Origin: an uncultured Gammaproteobacteria bacterium
GTDB taxonomy: Bacteria > Pseudomonadota > Gammaproteobacteria > GCA-002705445 > GCA-002716945
Direction: 5' to 3'
Assembly: GCA_902632305.1 (NCBI GenBank)
Contig: CACPCG010000004.1
Span: 1 to 64,000, forward strand
DNA length: 64,000 bases
Part shown: positions 17,337 to 25,771 of the stretch, one piece after another
Position numbering within the stretch: position 1 is the stretch's first letter
Layout: the number at the start of each line of letters is the position of its first letter
Notes under the pieces: model-generated
What the model saw: the letters and a program-made list of their open reading frames with translations, nothing else
Told to the model about the DNA's origin: nothing
Database searches by the model: none
Position numbers and translations under genes: made by a program

Positions 17337-18554
17337 TTAACTCATATCATCTGAATACTTTGGGATACTTACCGAGAACTTACTGCCTTTTCCAACTTCG
17401 CTAGAAATCTCGAGTTTGCCCTCGTGACGATTTAAAATATGTTTTACAATTGCGAGACCTAGCCCGGAGCTATTGCGACGATAATCTACACTATTTTTAG
17501 CTCTAAAAAATCTCTCTGTCAATCTTACAATCTCATTGGTTGGTATCCCAATCCCATTATCAATAATAGAAATTTGCTCATACTCAGCTAATGATTCATA
17601 TTCTATACTAATTTTACCCTCCTCATCACTATAAGTAATTGCGTTTTCAAGAAGATTTTCAAAAACTTCAATGATTTGATCAGTGTTACCTCGTACAAAT
17701 ATCGAATTTACTGGTTGAGATAATTGAATAAATATTTTTTTCTTGTTGGCAATTACATTCAGCGCATCCATTGCTGAGTGTATGCATGCACCTAAATCTA
17801 CTTTCTCATTCGGCAACTGAAACTCTGATTCCTCGACTCTCGAAAGAGATAATAAATCATTCACTAACCTTTGCATTCTTTCTGCTTCATTTTTTATTGT
17901 TTGGAAGAATTCTTTCTTTTTTTTCTCATCATCTTTTGCTGGCCCCTCAATAGTTTCAATAAAACCAAGAATAGAAGATAATGGTGTGCGTAATTCATGA
18001 CTTACATTAGAAACAAAATTAGTTTTAAGTTTATCGGCCGCTTTAAGATCAGAAATATCTGTAATAGACAACAAAACATATTTTTTATCATGATAAATAG
18101 TAAATAATTGTGCTAATAAGAATTTTTCAACAGATTGAAAAATGCTAAATTCAACACTTTTGAAAACATTTTGAGAATTAACACTCTCTATTGCAGTATC
18201 TATGTCTGGCGATCTTAAAGATATAGAAATAGGCTTACCATCTGGATTAGCTCCACAAAAATTTTTAAAAGCTTGATTTGATGATCTTATTATAAATGCA
18301 TCATCTACGATTACCATGGGCTGTTCGTTATGTGTAAATACGGGTGACTTTTTAATGAGGGTATACTCGGTCTCTTTCTTTGAAGCATCGCTGCCTGAAC
18401 GGATAATAATATCATTAGTCTCAAAGTTCTTATTTGCAACATAGAATGAAATTCCAAAAAATATTATCAAAACTAGGATATAAATTGCAGGACTTTCAAG
18501 CATAATGAGTAATGCGACCACCGGTAACAAAATAATTATAAAAAGTGTTTTCAT
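17337..18554 (-). CDS. phoR: Phosphate regulon sensor histidine kinase PhoR
   Basis: Membrane histidine kinase (405 aa) that phosphorylates PhoB. Two N-terminal membrane helices (about 2-20 and 23-40) lead to a PAS-like domain (about 75-165, QPMVIVDDAFIIRSSNQAF), a HisKA domain with phosphoacceptor H186 in SNVSHELRTPL, and a HATPase_c domain with N box (ENLLENAITYS), G1 (DNGIGIP), F box (ERFFRAKN) and G2 (SSGLGLAIVK). No periplasmic sensor domain is present, as usual for PhoR, which senses through PstSCAB-PhoU. It is the first gene of the unit, divergent from an unknown gene at 18625. Confidence 0.94.
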   Translation of the reverse strand: MKTLFIIILLPVVALLIMLESPAIYILVLIIFFGISFYVANKNFETNDIIIRSGSDASKKETEYTLIKKSPVFTHNEQPMVIVDDAFIIRSSNQAFKNFCGANPDGKPISISLRSPDIDTAIESVNSQNVFKSVEFSIFQSVEKFLLAQLFTIYHDKKYVLLSITDISDLKAADKLKTNFVSNVSHELRTPLSSILGFIETIEGPAKDDEKKKKEFFQTIKNEAERMQRLVNDLLSLSRVEESEFQLPNEKVDLGACIHSAMDALNVIANKKKIFIQLSQPVNSIFVRGNTDQIIEVFENLLENAITYSDEEGKISIEYESLAEYEQISIIDNGIGIPTNEIVRLTERFFRAKNSVDYRRNSSGLGLAIVKHILNRHEGKLEISSEVGKGSKFSVSIPKYSDDMS

Positions 18555-18610
18555 TTGATATAAGGAATAATTGTTGTCAAGATATGCGCATGTTATTATC
18601 TCACTATTAA

Positions 18611-18616
18611 TATAAT
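18611..18616 (+). promoter_or_regulatory. -10 box close to ATG (possible leaderless start)
   Basis: A perfect TATAAT ends 8 nt before the ATG at 18625, which would put the transcription start within 1-3 nt of the start codon. No good -35 and no Shine-Dalgarno are seen. Confidence 0.4.
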
Positions 18617-18624
18617 ATACTAAT

Positions 18625-19776
18625 ATGACAGATATTTTAATTCATAAATCATCAAAATACATCGACGAAGACAGGGAGTATTACTGCTCTGATATTCGTG
18701 ATAAACACGGAATGATTAAACCTAGCGAGAATATGATTAGTTTATCTTGTGACTCAGATAAATTTCAATCAGATATAAGTGAGGCGGAATTGTGTTCAAT
18801 ATACTATCCTTTTGAAAAGAAGTCTTTCAATAGAATTTATCTAGGTATAAGTTTCCCTCTGTTCGCAAACAATTGGGGTGCAGCGTTTCTTAGATACCTT
18901 TTGTATTTAATCAAAGATGATGGAGCAGTAATATTGCCAGTGTACGCAGAGAGACAGGGCGTAGAGAAAAACTATTGGTCAAGAAGCTCTCTTGAGGTAA
19001 TGTTTCAAAGTCGTCAAAAGTGGTGGGGGATGAGTAATATTTGGGCTGAAAATGATGGTGTTATGTCTATGAGAATTGGTAAAAAAGAACCTCCGCTAAT
19101 AGATAGTACTTTAAATCATTTGTTTGATAATGAGTTTCAAAAAGCCAATGGATCTGTAGGTGAAGATTATTTAAAAACTGTGATGAGACATCACAATAAT
19201 GCAACTACTAGCGCGATTATCGAACAAATTATTATAAATTATCATGGCAGAAAAAAGTCTGTCTCTTTACTTAATGTCCTAGGTGATTCATTATTACCAT
19301 CAGAAATTCTCATGAGCGACTATGTAAATGTTACAGAGGCAACTCAACATTTCAACCAAAACTCTGAAGCAAATTACAAGAGTGGTTTTTTGCCAGAATC
19401 TTTCACTAAAAATCTAGGGATTATCATTAATGACCAAATCCCTCATGTAAGTGAAAAAAAATACGACATAATCACGATGATTGATTCTCTTTATGATAAA
19501 TCAGAGAACGAAAAACTATCAATTATTGCTGACCTTAAAGGTTCACTCAATAATAACGGTATAGTTGTAATTAGGGATAGCGCATTTGATAAAAAAGAAT
19601 TCTGTGAGAAAATAAAAAATAACCTAAACGTAAACGAGTTTGATCAATACTCCTCGATTGTAGCTGCCAAACATATCAAAGATAAAAAGATTGCACATTA
19701 TTCTGATATTATTTACGATGAGCTCAACAAAGAAAATCAGAGCAGACATAGTGTATTTAATATTATCCGATTTTAA
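18625..19776 (+). CDS. Hypothetical protein, possibly methyltransferase-like
   Basis: I do not recognise this 383-residue soluble protein. Two stretches resemble the central part of class I SAM-dependent methyltransferases, a hydrophobic strand followed by a helix and a ...DDG/NNG.. strand: SFNRIYLGIS...YLLYLIKDDGAVILPVY (about 72-112) and KYDIITMIDSLYD...LKGSLNNNGIVVIRDS (about 282-328). Neither half has an obvious glycine-rich SAM-binding motif, so the fold assignment is weak. No signal peptide or membrane helix. It is divergent from phoR and followed after 2 bp by the alanine symporter gene, so probably co-transcribed with it. Confidence 0.55.
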   Translation: MTDILIHKSSKYIDEDREYYCSDIRDKHGMIKPSENMISLSCDSDKFQSDISEAELCSIYYPFEKKSFNRIYLGISFPLFANNWGAAFLRYLLYLIKDDGAVILPVYAERQGVEKNYWSRSSLEVMFQSRQKWWGMSNIWAENDGVMSMRIGKKEPPLIDSTLNHLFDNEFQKANGSVGEDYLKTVMRHHNNATTSAIIEQIIINYHGRKKSVSLLNVLGDSLLPSEILMSDYVNVTEATQHFNQNSEANYKSGFLPESFTKNLGIIINDQIPHVSEKKYDIITMIDSLYDKSENEKLSIIADLKGSLNNNGIVVIRDSAFDKKEFCEKIKNNLNVNEFDQYSSIVAAKHIKDKKIAHYSDIIYDELNKENQSRHSVFNIIRF

Positions 19777-19778
19777 TT

Positions 19779-21105
19779 ATGGATATTTTTCTTAATCACC
19801 TCAGTAGTTTCCTTTGGGGTCCTTTTACGCTAGCATTTCTGTTGCTAGTTGGAGTGTATTTAATGTATGGGTTAAGTGCATATCCACTTACAAACGTAGG
19901 TTATGCTCTAAGGTCTTTATTTAAAAAAGAAGATAAAGAGTCAGGGGATATCTCTTCTTTTGAATCTCTCATGACTGCTCTATCTGCAACTGTTGGTACA
20001 GGAAATATTGCAGGTGTGGCAACTGCCATCTTTCTCGGTGGCCCAGGTGCTATTTTTTGGATGTGGATTACTGCGATATTTGGCATGGCTACAAAATATG
20101 CAGAGGCTTTTCTAGCTATTAAATACAGAGAGAAGAACCAAAATGATGAGTATGTTGGTGGCCCTATGTATTACATTAAAAATGGTTTGAGCCAAAAGTT
20201 TAGTTATCTAGCTTATTTTTTTGCCCTATTTGGAATGATTGCTGCTTTTGGTATTGGTAACGGTGTTCAGTCTAACTCTGTCGCTCAAGTTGTTACTAAT
20301 GAATTTGAAATTAACAAATTAACAGTAGGCATAGTAATAGCATTCCTAGTTACACTAGTTATATTAGGGGGGGATAAAGAGTATTGGTAAAACTGCATCT
20401 AAATTAGTGCCTATTATGTCATTGATTTATATCATCGGAGGGCTTTATATTATCGTGATAAATTATAATCAAATACCTACGATATTTTTTATGATCATAG
20501 AGTCTGCATTCACTGGTACTGCTGCAAGTGGAGGTTTTGCTGGTGCGACTATTTGGATGGCAATAAGATTTGGTGTATCACGAGGTGTTTTCTCTAATGA
20601 AGCAGGGTTAGGTAGCTCGCCAATTGCACATGCTGCTGCTAGAACAAACAGTCCAATAAAACAAGGTTCTGTATCTATGCTTGAGCCACTTATTGATACA
20701 ATAATTGTTTGTTCGATAACTGCTTTCGTAATTCTATTAAGTCAAAGTTGGTTATCTGGTGTGAATGGTGCAGCTCTCACATCTGATGCGTATGAACAAG
20801 GTCTACCCTTGTTTGGGAAATATATTGTAATTTTTGGATTAGTGCTCTTTGCATTTAGTACCATCATAGGCTGGAGTTATTATGGAGAAAAATGTGCAGA
20901 ATTTATATTTGGAAATAGAATTATAATACCTTATAGAATATTTTGGATTATAATTATTCCTGTTGGAGCTGTTACTGAGTTAAACCTTGTATGGTTAATA
21001 GCTGATATAATGAATGCATTAATGGCATTACCAAATTTAATTGCTCTAGTACTACTAAGTCCTATAGTGTTTAAGGAAACCAGAGCATATTTGAAGAATG
21101 AATAA
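19779..21105 (+). pseudogene. Sodium/alanine symporter (AGCS family), frameshifted
   Basis: Two consecutive reading frames (19779-20390 and about 20374-21105) together encode one AGCS-family Na+/alanine-glycine symporter of ~441 residues. The first part has SALSATVGTGNIAGVA-type sequence, FGMATKYAEAFLAIKYRE and VGGPMYYIKNGL. The second has GTAASGGFAGATIWMAIRFGVSRGVFSNEAGLG, the family signature, and PLIDT. The break is in a run of seven G at 20367-20373: with six G the frame reads LGGIKSIGKTASKLVP without a gap. This may be a sequencing or assembly error, a recent inactivation or a slippery tract. Apart from the single base the gene is intact, which favours error or slippage. It overlaps nadC by 8 bp. 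Confidence 0.88.
20367..20373 (+). other. Seven-G homopolymer causing +1 frameshift
   Basis: GGGGGGG inside the symporter gene; removing one G restores a continuous conserved frame. Such a G run is striking in DNA this AT-rich. Confidence 0.85.
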
Positions 21106-21922
21106 GAAGTTAAAAGATAAAATTAACAGTCATGTAAAATTATCTTTATTAGAAGATCAAATAAAAAAGGACTGCACTACAAAAAAAATAAAAAATCAAG
21201 ATGTTAAAGCTTCATTATTTTTTAAAGAAGAGTCTGTGCTATTTGGCAAAGTGTGGTTTGAACAATCCTACAGACTTTTTGATAAAAGTATTAAATTTAA
21301 ATGGGATTATAACGATGGAGATCTTATTAGAAAAAATAGAAAAGTATGCGAGGTGACTGGTAATGCAAAATCTATTCTATCATGCGAGAGAGTTTCATTG
21401 AATTTTCTACAAACACTCTCGGCAATTTCGAATAGCGCTTATCTTTATAATAAGAAAGTATCGAAAAAGAGAATACAAATATTATATACTCGTAAAACAA
21501 TTCCTGGGTGGAGATATGCAATTGATTTAGCGTGTCAAAAGCATAATTGTCTACCACATAGACGAGATCTTCAACATCAGATATTAGTTAAGGAAAATCA
21601 TTTAAACTGTATAAATGATTTTTCAGAATACATTAAACAATGCAAAAAACTCAAAAAAAGTATTATTGTTGAAGCAAAGAGTATAAATGAGGCTAAGAAA
21701 TTCTCAAAAATAAAAGGAATAAAAAGAGTATTACTCGATAATTTCAAACCAGGTGACATCAAAAGATTTTTATTAGGTATTAATAATATAGAGGTAGAAA
21801 TTTCTGGAAACATAAATTTAAAAAATATAAACAAATATCTAATAAATGGCGTTAATTACATTTCTATAGGTTCTATTACTAAAAACATCAAAGCCACAGA
21901 TATGACATTACTAATCAAGTAA
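21098..21922 (+). CDS. nadC: Nicotinate-nucleotide pyrophosphorylase (carboxylating), divergent NadC
   Basis: Quinolinate phosphoribosyltransferase of NAD synthesis (274 aa). Recognisable landmarks in order: ERVSLNFLQTLSAIS, ILYTRKTIPGWRYA, HRRDL, the ILVKENHL segment, VEAKS, VLLDNF, ISGNINLKNI and the C-terminal ISIGSIT. These cover the catalytic Arg, Lys, His, Glu and Asp positions of the family. It is diverged: the usual Gly-rich GGGxNHR stretch is replaced by QKHNCLPHRR and the protein is unusually lysine-rich. Overlap of 8 bp with the symporter gene indicates translational coupling. No nadA or nadB is in the window. Confidence 0.85.
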   Translation: MNKKLKDKINSHVKLSLLEDQIKKDCTTKKIKNQDVKASLFFKEESVLFGKVWFEQSYRLFDKSIKFKWDYNDGDLIRKNRKVCEVTGNAKSILSCERVSLNFLQTLSAISNSAYLYNKKVSKKRIQILYTRKTIPGWRYAIDLACQKHNCLPHRRDLQHQILVKENHLNCINDFSEYIKQCKKLKKSIIVEAKSINEAKKFSKIKGIKRVLLDNFKPGDIKRFLLGINNIEVEISGNINLKNINKYLINGVNYISIGSITKNIKATDMTLLIK

Positions 21923-21958
21923 TATGGTGTAAATGTGTATATGCAGTTATAATATGGT

Positions 21959-22477
21959 ATGGCTGACATATCCAAAATCAACCTAAAGAGGAATTACCTT
22001 ACAAAAGTATTCATGACAATTGTGATTTTGTGGCTAGTTCTGTCAAGTATGTTTTTGCCTTTGATGATATCACTTGGAATTCTATCCGCGCTAGTGACTA
22101 CTTATATCTTATTTATCATGAACGTATTTAATTCAAAGGACGCTGCAGTAAGCATTAACTTAGTGAAGATGACAGCTTACATTTTCTGGTTATTCAAAGA
22201 AATTATAATATCAAATTTTAAAGTTTGCTGGCTCATCCTCAAGCCTCAATATAAAATAACACCAATAATAGGCGAGACAAAGTCTGAATTATCCACAGAT
22301 TTCACAACCACAATATACGCCAACTCTATTACACTAACTCCTGGGACAATTACAATAGACATAAATGATAACGTGCTTACAGTTCATTCTTTAGATGAAA
22401 AATTTAAAACATCTTTAGATTCAAGAGTTATGTATGAAAAAGTAAAATCTACTGAGATATCAAAGGAGCTCAAATAG
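21959..22477 (+). CDS. mnhE: Cation/H+ antiporter subunit MrpE/MnhE
   Basis: First gene of the multisubunit Mrp/Mnh antiporter operon, 172 aa. Three hydrophobic helices in the N-terminal two-thirds and a cytoplasmic tail with the MrpE signature IYANSITLTPGTITIDINDNVL, followed by VHSLDEKF. Needed for assembly of the complex in characterised Mrp systems. No Shine-Dalgarno is evident before the ATG; 36 bp separate it from nadC. The stop overlaps the GTG start of mnhF (TAGTG). Confidence 0.92.
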   Translation: MADISKINLKRNYLTKVFMTIVILWLVLSSMFLPLMISLGILSALVTTYILFIMNVFNSKDAAVSINLVKMTAYIFWLFKEIIISNFKVCWLILKPQYKITPIIGETKSELSTDFTTTIYANSITLTPGTITIDINDNVLTVHSLDEKFKTSLDSRVMYEKVKSTEISKELK

Positions 22478-22740
22478 TGATAATTGATCCAATGTATCCA
22501 ATTATATCTCTTGGTATTCTAATCTTTTTGTCTATGATCAGGTTCCTTAGTTGTCATGATATATTTACAAAAATTTTGACAGTAAATGTTGTTAGCACTA
22601 AAATTATTCTTATAATTTCGATGATAAGTATACTTGTTATACAAAGAGATTATCTTGATATCGTGCTAGTATACGGACTCATTAATTTTATAACTATGAT
22701 TGTTGTAGCAAAATATTTCCTAGAGAAAAAGCAATCATGA
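22477..22740 (+). CDS. mnhF: Cation/H+ antiporter subunit MrpF/MnhF
   Basis: Small 87-residue protein with three membrane helices, the size and layout of MrpF. It uses a GTG start overlapping the mnhE TAG, and its TGA overlaps the mnhG ATG (ATGA). Identification is supported mainly by its fixed place between E and G. Confidence 0.85.
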   Translation: MIIDPMYPIISLGILIFLSMIRFLSCHDIFTKILTVNVVSTKIILIISMISILVIQRDYLDIVLVYGLINFITMIVVAKYFLEKKQS

Positions 22741-23030
22741 GTATTTTTTCCTTTTTTATAGTAGCTTTTGGTGTTCTCATAATTTTTATTGGGACTTTAG
22801 GTCTTTTTAAATTTCAAGATTTTCTTACAAGAACTCATGCTGCATCTGTCATTGATACGCTAGGAACAACTCTTATTATACTTGGATTGATGATTGTAGA
22901 AGGTTTTACAATTACTTCATTTAAATTAATCTTGTTGCTAGTGCTACTATTAGTGTCCAATAGTACAATCTCGCATATACTTGCCCAAACATTCTTCAAG
23001 ATAAATAACAAAAAAGGAGAAGTGTCATAG
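22737..23030 (+). CDS. mnhG: Cation/H+ antiporter subunit MrpG/MnhG
   Basis: 97 residues with three membrane helices and the MrpG signature GTLGLFKFQDFLTRTHAASVIDTLG. The final codons contain an AAGGAG Shine-Dalgarno (about 23014-23019) positioned for the next gene. If 23029 were G instead of A, this gene would read through its TAG and end a few codons later while giving the next gene an ATG. Confidence 0.92.
   Translation: MSIFSFFIVAFGVLIIFIGTLGLFKFQDFLTRTHAASVIDTLGTTLIILGLMIVEGFTITSFKLILLLVLLLVSNSTISHILAQTFFKINNKKGEVS
23016..23029 (+). promoter_or_regulatory. Shine-Dalgarno placing an AUA start for the MrpA-C-like gene
   Basis: GGAG at 23016-23019 lies 7 nt before ATA at 23027-23029, the first codon of a continuous conserved frame. 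No ATG, GTG or TTG occurs in that frame until the ATG at 23138, which is far inside the domain. Confidence 0.5.
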
Positions 23031-23557
23031 ATAATATCCTAATAGAAATCTTTCTTATTATTCTTATTGCGCTATCAGTATTTATAATATTTACAAGAAG
23101 CCTATTATCCTCAATTTTTGCAGTATCCTTTTACAGTATGGTTTGTGCTACGATATTTTTCATATCTGATGCAGTTGATGTTGCTCTTACGGAAGCTGCG
23201 GTAGGCGCAGGTATTTCAACTTTATTATTCATCAAAGTCCTTCATAATATTGATGACACCCTACCTAAGAATGCAGCTCGTGATCTCTCTAGTTTTATTC
23301 TGTTTTTTTTGCTTTCTATAATTTTAATATCATTCTCGCTCAATTTCCCAGAATTCGGATTATCATCAATCACTAGTAATGCACCAAGCACTCAGTATTA
23401 TCTTAACCAGTCACAAGTTGATATAGGGATACCAAATGTCGTGACATCTATACTTGCTGGTTATAGAGCATTTGATACTCTTGGTGAGGTTTTAGTCATC
23501 TTTATAGCTGGTATTTCAGTATTAGGTATACTTAGAGAGGAGAAAGATAATGGGTGA
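23027..23557 (+). CDS. Antiporter subunit equivalent to the C-terminus of MrpA (DUF4040/MbhD-MbhE type)
   Basis: Membrane subunit of ~176 aa. The first part (LSVFIIFTRSLLSSIFAVSF...DAVDVALTEAAVGAGISTLLFI) is the DUF4040/MbhD signature; the last part (IPNVVTSILAGYRAFDTLGEVLVIFIAGISVLGIL) matches the MbhE-like end of MrpA. It thus supplies as a separate protein what large MrpA subunits carry at their C-terminus. The first ATG (23138) lies inside the DUF4040 domain; conserved coding runs back 37 codons to an ATA at 23027 with a well-spaced GGAG. I therefore place the start there, as a non-canonical AUA start or a base error. The end overlaps mnhB by 8 bp. Confidence 0.8.
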   Translation: MDNILIEIFLIILIALSVFIIFTRSLLSSIFAVSFYSMVCATIFFISDAVDVALTEAAVGAGISTLLFIKVLHNIDDTLPKNAARDLSSFILFFLLSIILISFSLNFPEFGLSSITSNAPSTQYYLNQSQVDIGIPNVVTSILAGYRAFDTLGEVLVIFIAGISVLGILREEKDNG

Positions 23558-23972
23558 TAATGTTGTGATTAAAATCATTAGCACACTGATGATTCCACTT
23601 ATTCTTATCTTCGGCTTATATGTTCAGTTCCATGGTGAATATTCTGCTGGCGGTGGTTTTCAAGCTGGGGTAATACTAGCAGCAAGCTTTATTTTATATG
23701 ACCTTGTATTTAGCAACGAGAATTTTGGTTTCAAATTGAACACGGACATAATTCTAAATTTCATAGCTACTGGGGTCGCCCTATACGTATTAGTAGGTAT
23801 TTTTGGACTCCTTTATGGTGGTAATTTTCTCGACTACAGCTCTCTTTCGTTATCAAATGATACGAGCTCAGGACAAAAAATTGGAATATTTTTAGTTGAA
23901 ATAGGTGTGGGATTAACAGTCAGTGGTGTAATGGTCCTCATATACAAAATGTTTAACAATAGTAAAGCTTAG
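23550..23972 (+). CDS. mnhB: Cation/H+ antiporter subunit MrpB/MnhB
   Basis: 140 residues, four membrane helices, with the MnhB-domain signature FGLYVQFHGEYSAGGGFQAGVILAASFILYDL in the first half and ...LVEIGVGLTVSGVMVLIYKMF at the end. Overlaps the preceding MrpA-C-like gene by 8 bp and is 2 bp before mnhC. Confidence 0.93.
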   Translation: MGDNVVIKIISTLMIPLILIFGLYVQFHGEYSAGGGFQAGVILAASFILYDLVFSNENFGFKLNTDIILNFIATGVALYVLVGIFGLLYGGNFLDYSSLSLSNDTSSGQKIGIFLVEIGVGLTVSGVMVLIYKMFNNSKA

Positions 23973-23974
23973 TA

Positions 23975-24301
23975 ATGATTTATGCTCTGAATATGATTCT
24001 TTTTACTCTTGGATTAGTGATAATGATTCGAGAGTCAAATCTAGTCAAAAAAGTTATTGGTTTGAATATTTTTCAGAGCTCTATATTTATTTTTTTTATT
24101 TTATTGAGTAAATTAAATGATAGTCTCCCGCCGATATTAGAAGACTATAATTATAATTATTCTAATCCTCTTCCTCATGTCCTGATATTGACGGCTATAG
24201 TTGTAAGTATTTCAACAACAAGTCTTGCATTAGCGTTAATATTAAAAATCAAAAAACAATTTAATACAATCGATGAAGATGAAATAAGTAAGGAAGATTA
24301 A
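23975..24301 (+). CDS. mnhC: Cation/H+ antiporter subunit MrpC/MnhC (NuoK-like)
   Basis: 108 residues with three membrane helices, the NuoK-like MrpC subunit. Recognisable segments are RESNLVKKVIGLNIFQSSIFIF and PLPHVLILTAIVVSISTTSLALALIL. Its stop overlaps the ATG of the first MnhD gene by one base (TAATG). Confidence 0.92.
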   Translation: MIYALNMILFTLGLVIMIRESNLVKKVIGLNIFQSSIFIFFILLSKLNDSLPPILEDYNYNYSNPLPHVLILTAIVVSISTTSLALALILKIKKQFNTIDEDEISKED

Positions 24302-25770
24302 TGAGCCAGATACCAGTATTAATACTAATTTTGCCATTATTATTCGTGCCAATAATAATTTTAATGAGGATGTTTAAGGTATCTTACCTAATTGTAATTG
24401 TAAGCACAGTGTTAAATTTTCTTCTAATAACAATACTGACTATAAATGTCTTCACAAATGGAGCTGTTTTTTACGAATTGGGTGGCTGGCCACCACCAGT
24501 AGGGATTAGATTAAATGCAGATACGTTGTCTTGTTTGTTTCTAATGTTAATTGGATTTATGAATTTAGTATGCATTATTTCTTGTAAAGAGATTGTTGAA
24601 AAAACTGTCTCTTCAAGTAAGGTTTATTTATTCTATATAGCATGGTTATTATGTAATACCGGTTTCACTGGCATAATCTTAACAGATGACATATTTAATA
24701 TGTTTGTATTTCTCGAGATATCCTCATTATCTAGTTATTATTTAATTTCACAAGGCAATCAGAAAAAATCTACATTTGCAGCTTTGCAATATTTATTTAT
24801 TGGAAGCATAGGTGCAATTTTCGTCCTTTTTGCAATAGGGCTTTTGTACATGATTACTGGTACACTCAATATGCAAGATTTAACTAAACAGCTTGCTGTT
24901 GTTGAAGAAAAGCAAATAATACTTTTCGCAATTGTATTTCTACTTGTAGGAGTTGGAGTCAAATCTGCATTGTTCCCACTCCATGGTTGGCTTATTAAAA
25001 CTTATGCCTATTCGCCATCAATAGTTACAACGTACTTTTCAGGTACTTCAACTAAGATTGGAATTTATATTTTCTTTCGTGTTTTTCTTGATATTCTTAA
25101 TAATATTGGCCCATTAACATTATTTTCACTATCCGATATTCTAATCGCACTATCGTCAATTGGTGTAGTTTTAATTACCTATTATGCAATTAAGCAGACT
25201 GATATTAAAAAGATGTTAGCATACTCGAGTGTAGGGCAACTAAGTTATATCTTTATCGCAATGATACTATATATCCCTGATGGTATTACAGCCTCTCTTG
25301 TACATGTTATTAATCACTCAATAATTAAAACATCTCTTTTTTTAACACTGACGCTTTTATTTGTTTCTAAAAAAGAGGTGTTACTAACAGATCTGGCTGG
25401 ATTATCAACTAAACAACCAATTATTACAAGTTGCTTTCTCGTCATGTCATTAGCTCTTGTAGGATTACCACTTACAGCGGGTTTTATAAGTAAATGGTAC
25501 TTGATTCTTTCGCTTATTCAATCAAAGTATTGGATGTTCACTAGTATTGTAGTACTAACATCATTTATGACACTATTTTATGTTTGGAAGATGATTGATT
25601 CAGTTTATTTCAAAGAAAATTCTAATGAGGAGATGTTTGAGCTAAAGAAACATCAGCTTATCCCGATAGTATTTCTAACGCTTCTAATTATATACTTGGG
25701 TGTTGAAACAAGTTTAACAGTTGGAGTATCACAAAGTATTGCTTACGATATCATATATGGAGTAATTTAG
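24301..25770 (+). CDS. mnhD: Antiporter large subunit MrpD/MnhD, copy 1 (NuoN/M-like)
   Basis: Proton/sodium-translocating membrane subunit, 489 aa, about 14 helices (Proton_antipo_M family). The functional ion-path residues are present: E139 in the helix-5 motif FVFLEISSLS, K221 in GVKSALFPLHGWL, and the His/Lys of VINHSIIKTSLF. LPLTAGFISKWY is also typical. First of three related large subunits in the operon. Confidence 0.92.
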   Translation: MSQIPVLILILPLLFVPIIILMRMFKVSYLIVIVSTVLNFLLITILTINVFTNGAVFYELGGWPPPVGIRLNADTLSCLFLMLIGFMNLVCIISCKEIVEKTVSSSKVYLFYIAWLLCNTGFTGIILTDDIFNMFVFLEISSLSSYYLISQGNQKKSTFAALQYLFIGSIGAIFVLFAIGLLYMITGTLNMQDLTKQLAVVEEKQIILFAIVFLLVGVGVKSALFPLHGWLIKTYAYSPSIVTTYFSGTSTKIGIYIFFRVFLDILNNIGPLTLFSLSDILIALSSIGVVLITYYAIKQTDIKKMLAYSSVGQLSYIFIAMILYIPDGITASLVHVINHSIIKTSLFLTLTLLFVSKKEVLLTDLAGLSTKQPIITSCFLVMSLALVGLPLTAGFISKWYLILSLIQSKYWMFTSIVVLTSFMTLFYVWKMIDSVYFKENSNEEMFELKKHQLIPIVFLTLLIIYLGVETSLTVGVSQSIAYDIIYGVI

Positions 25771-25771
25771 A

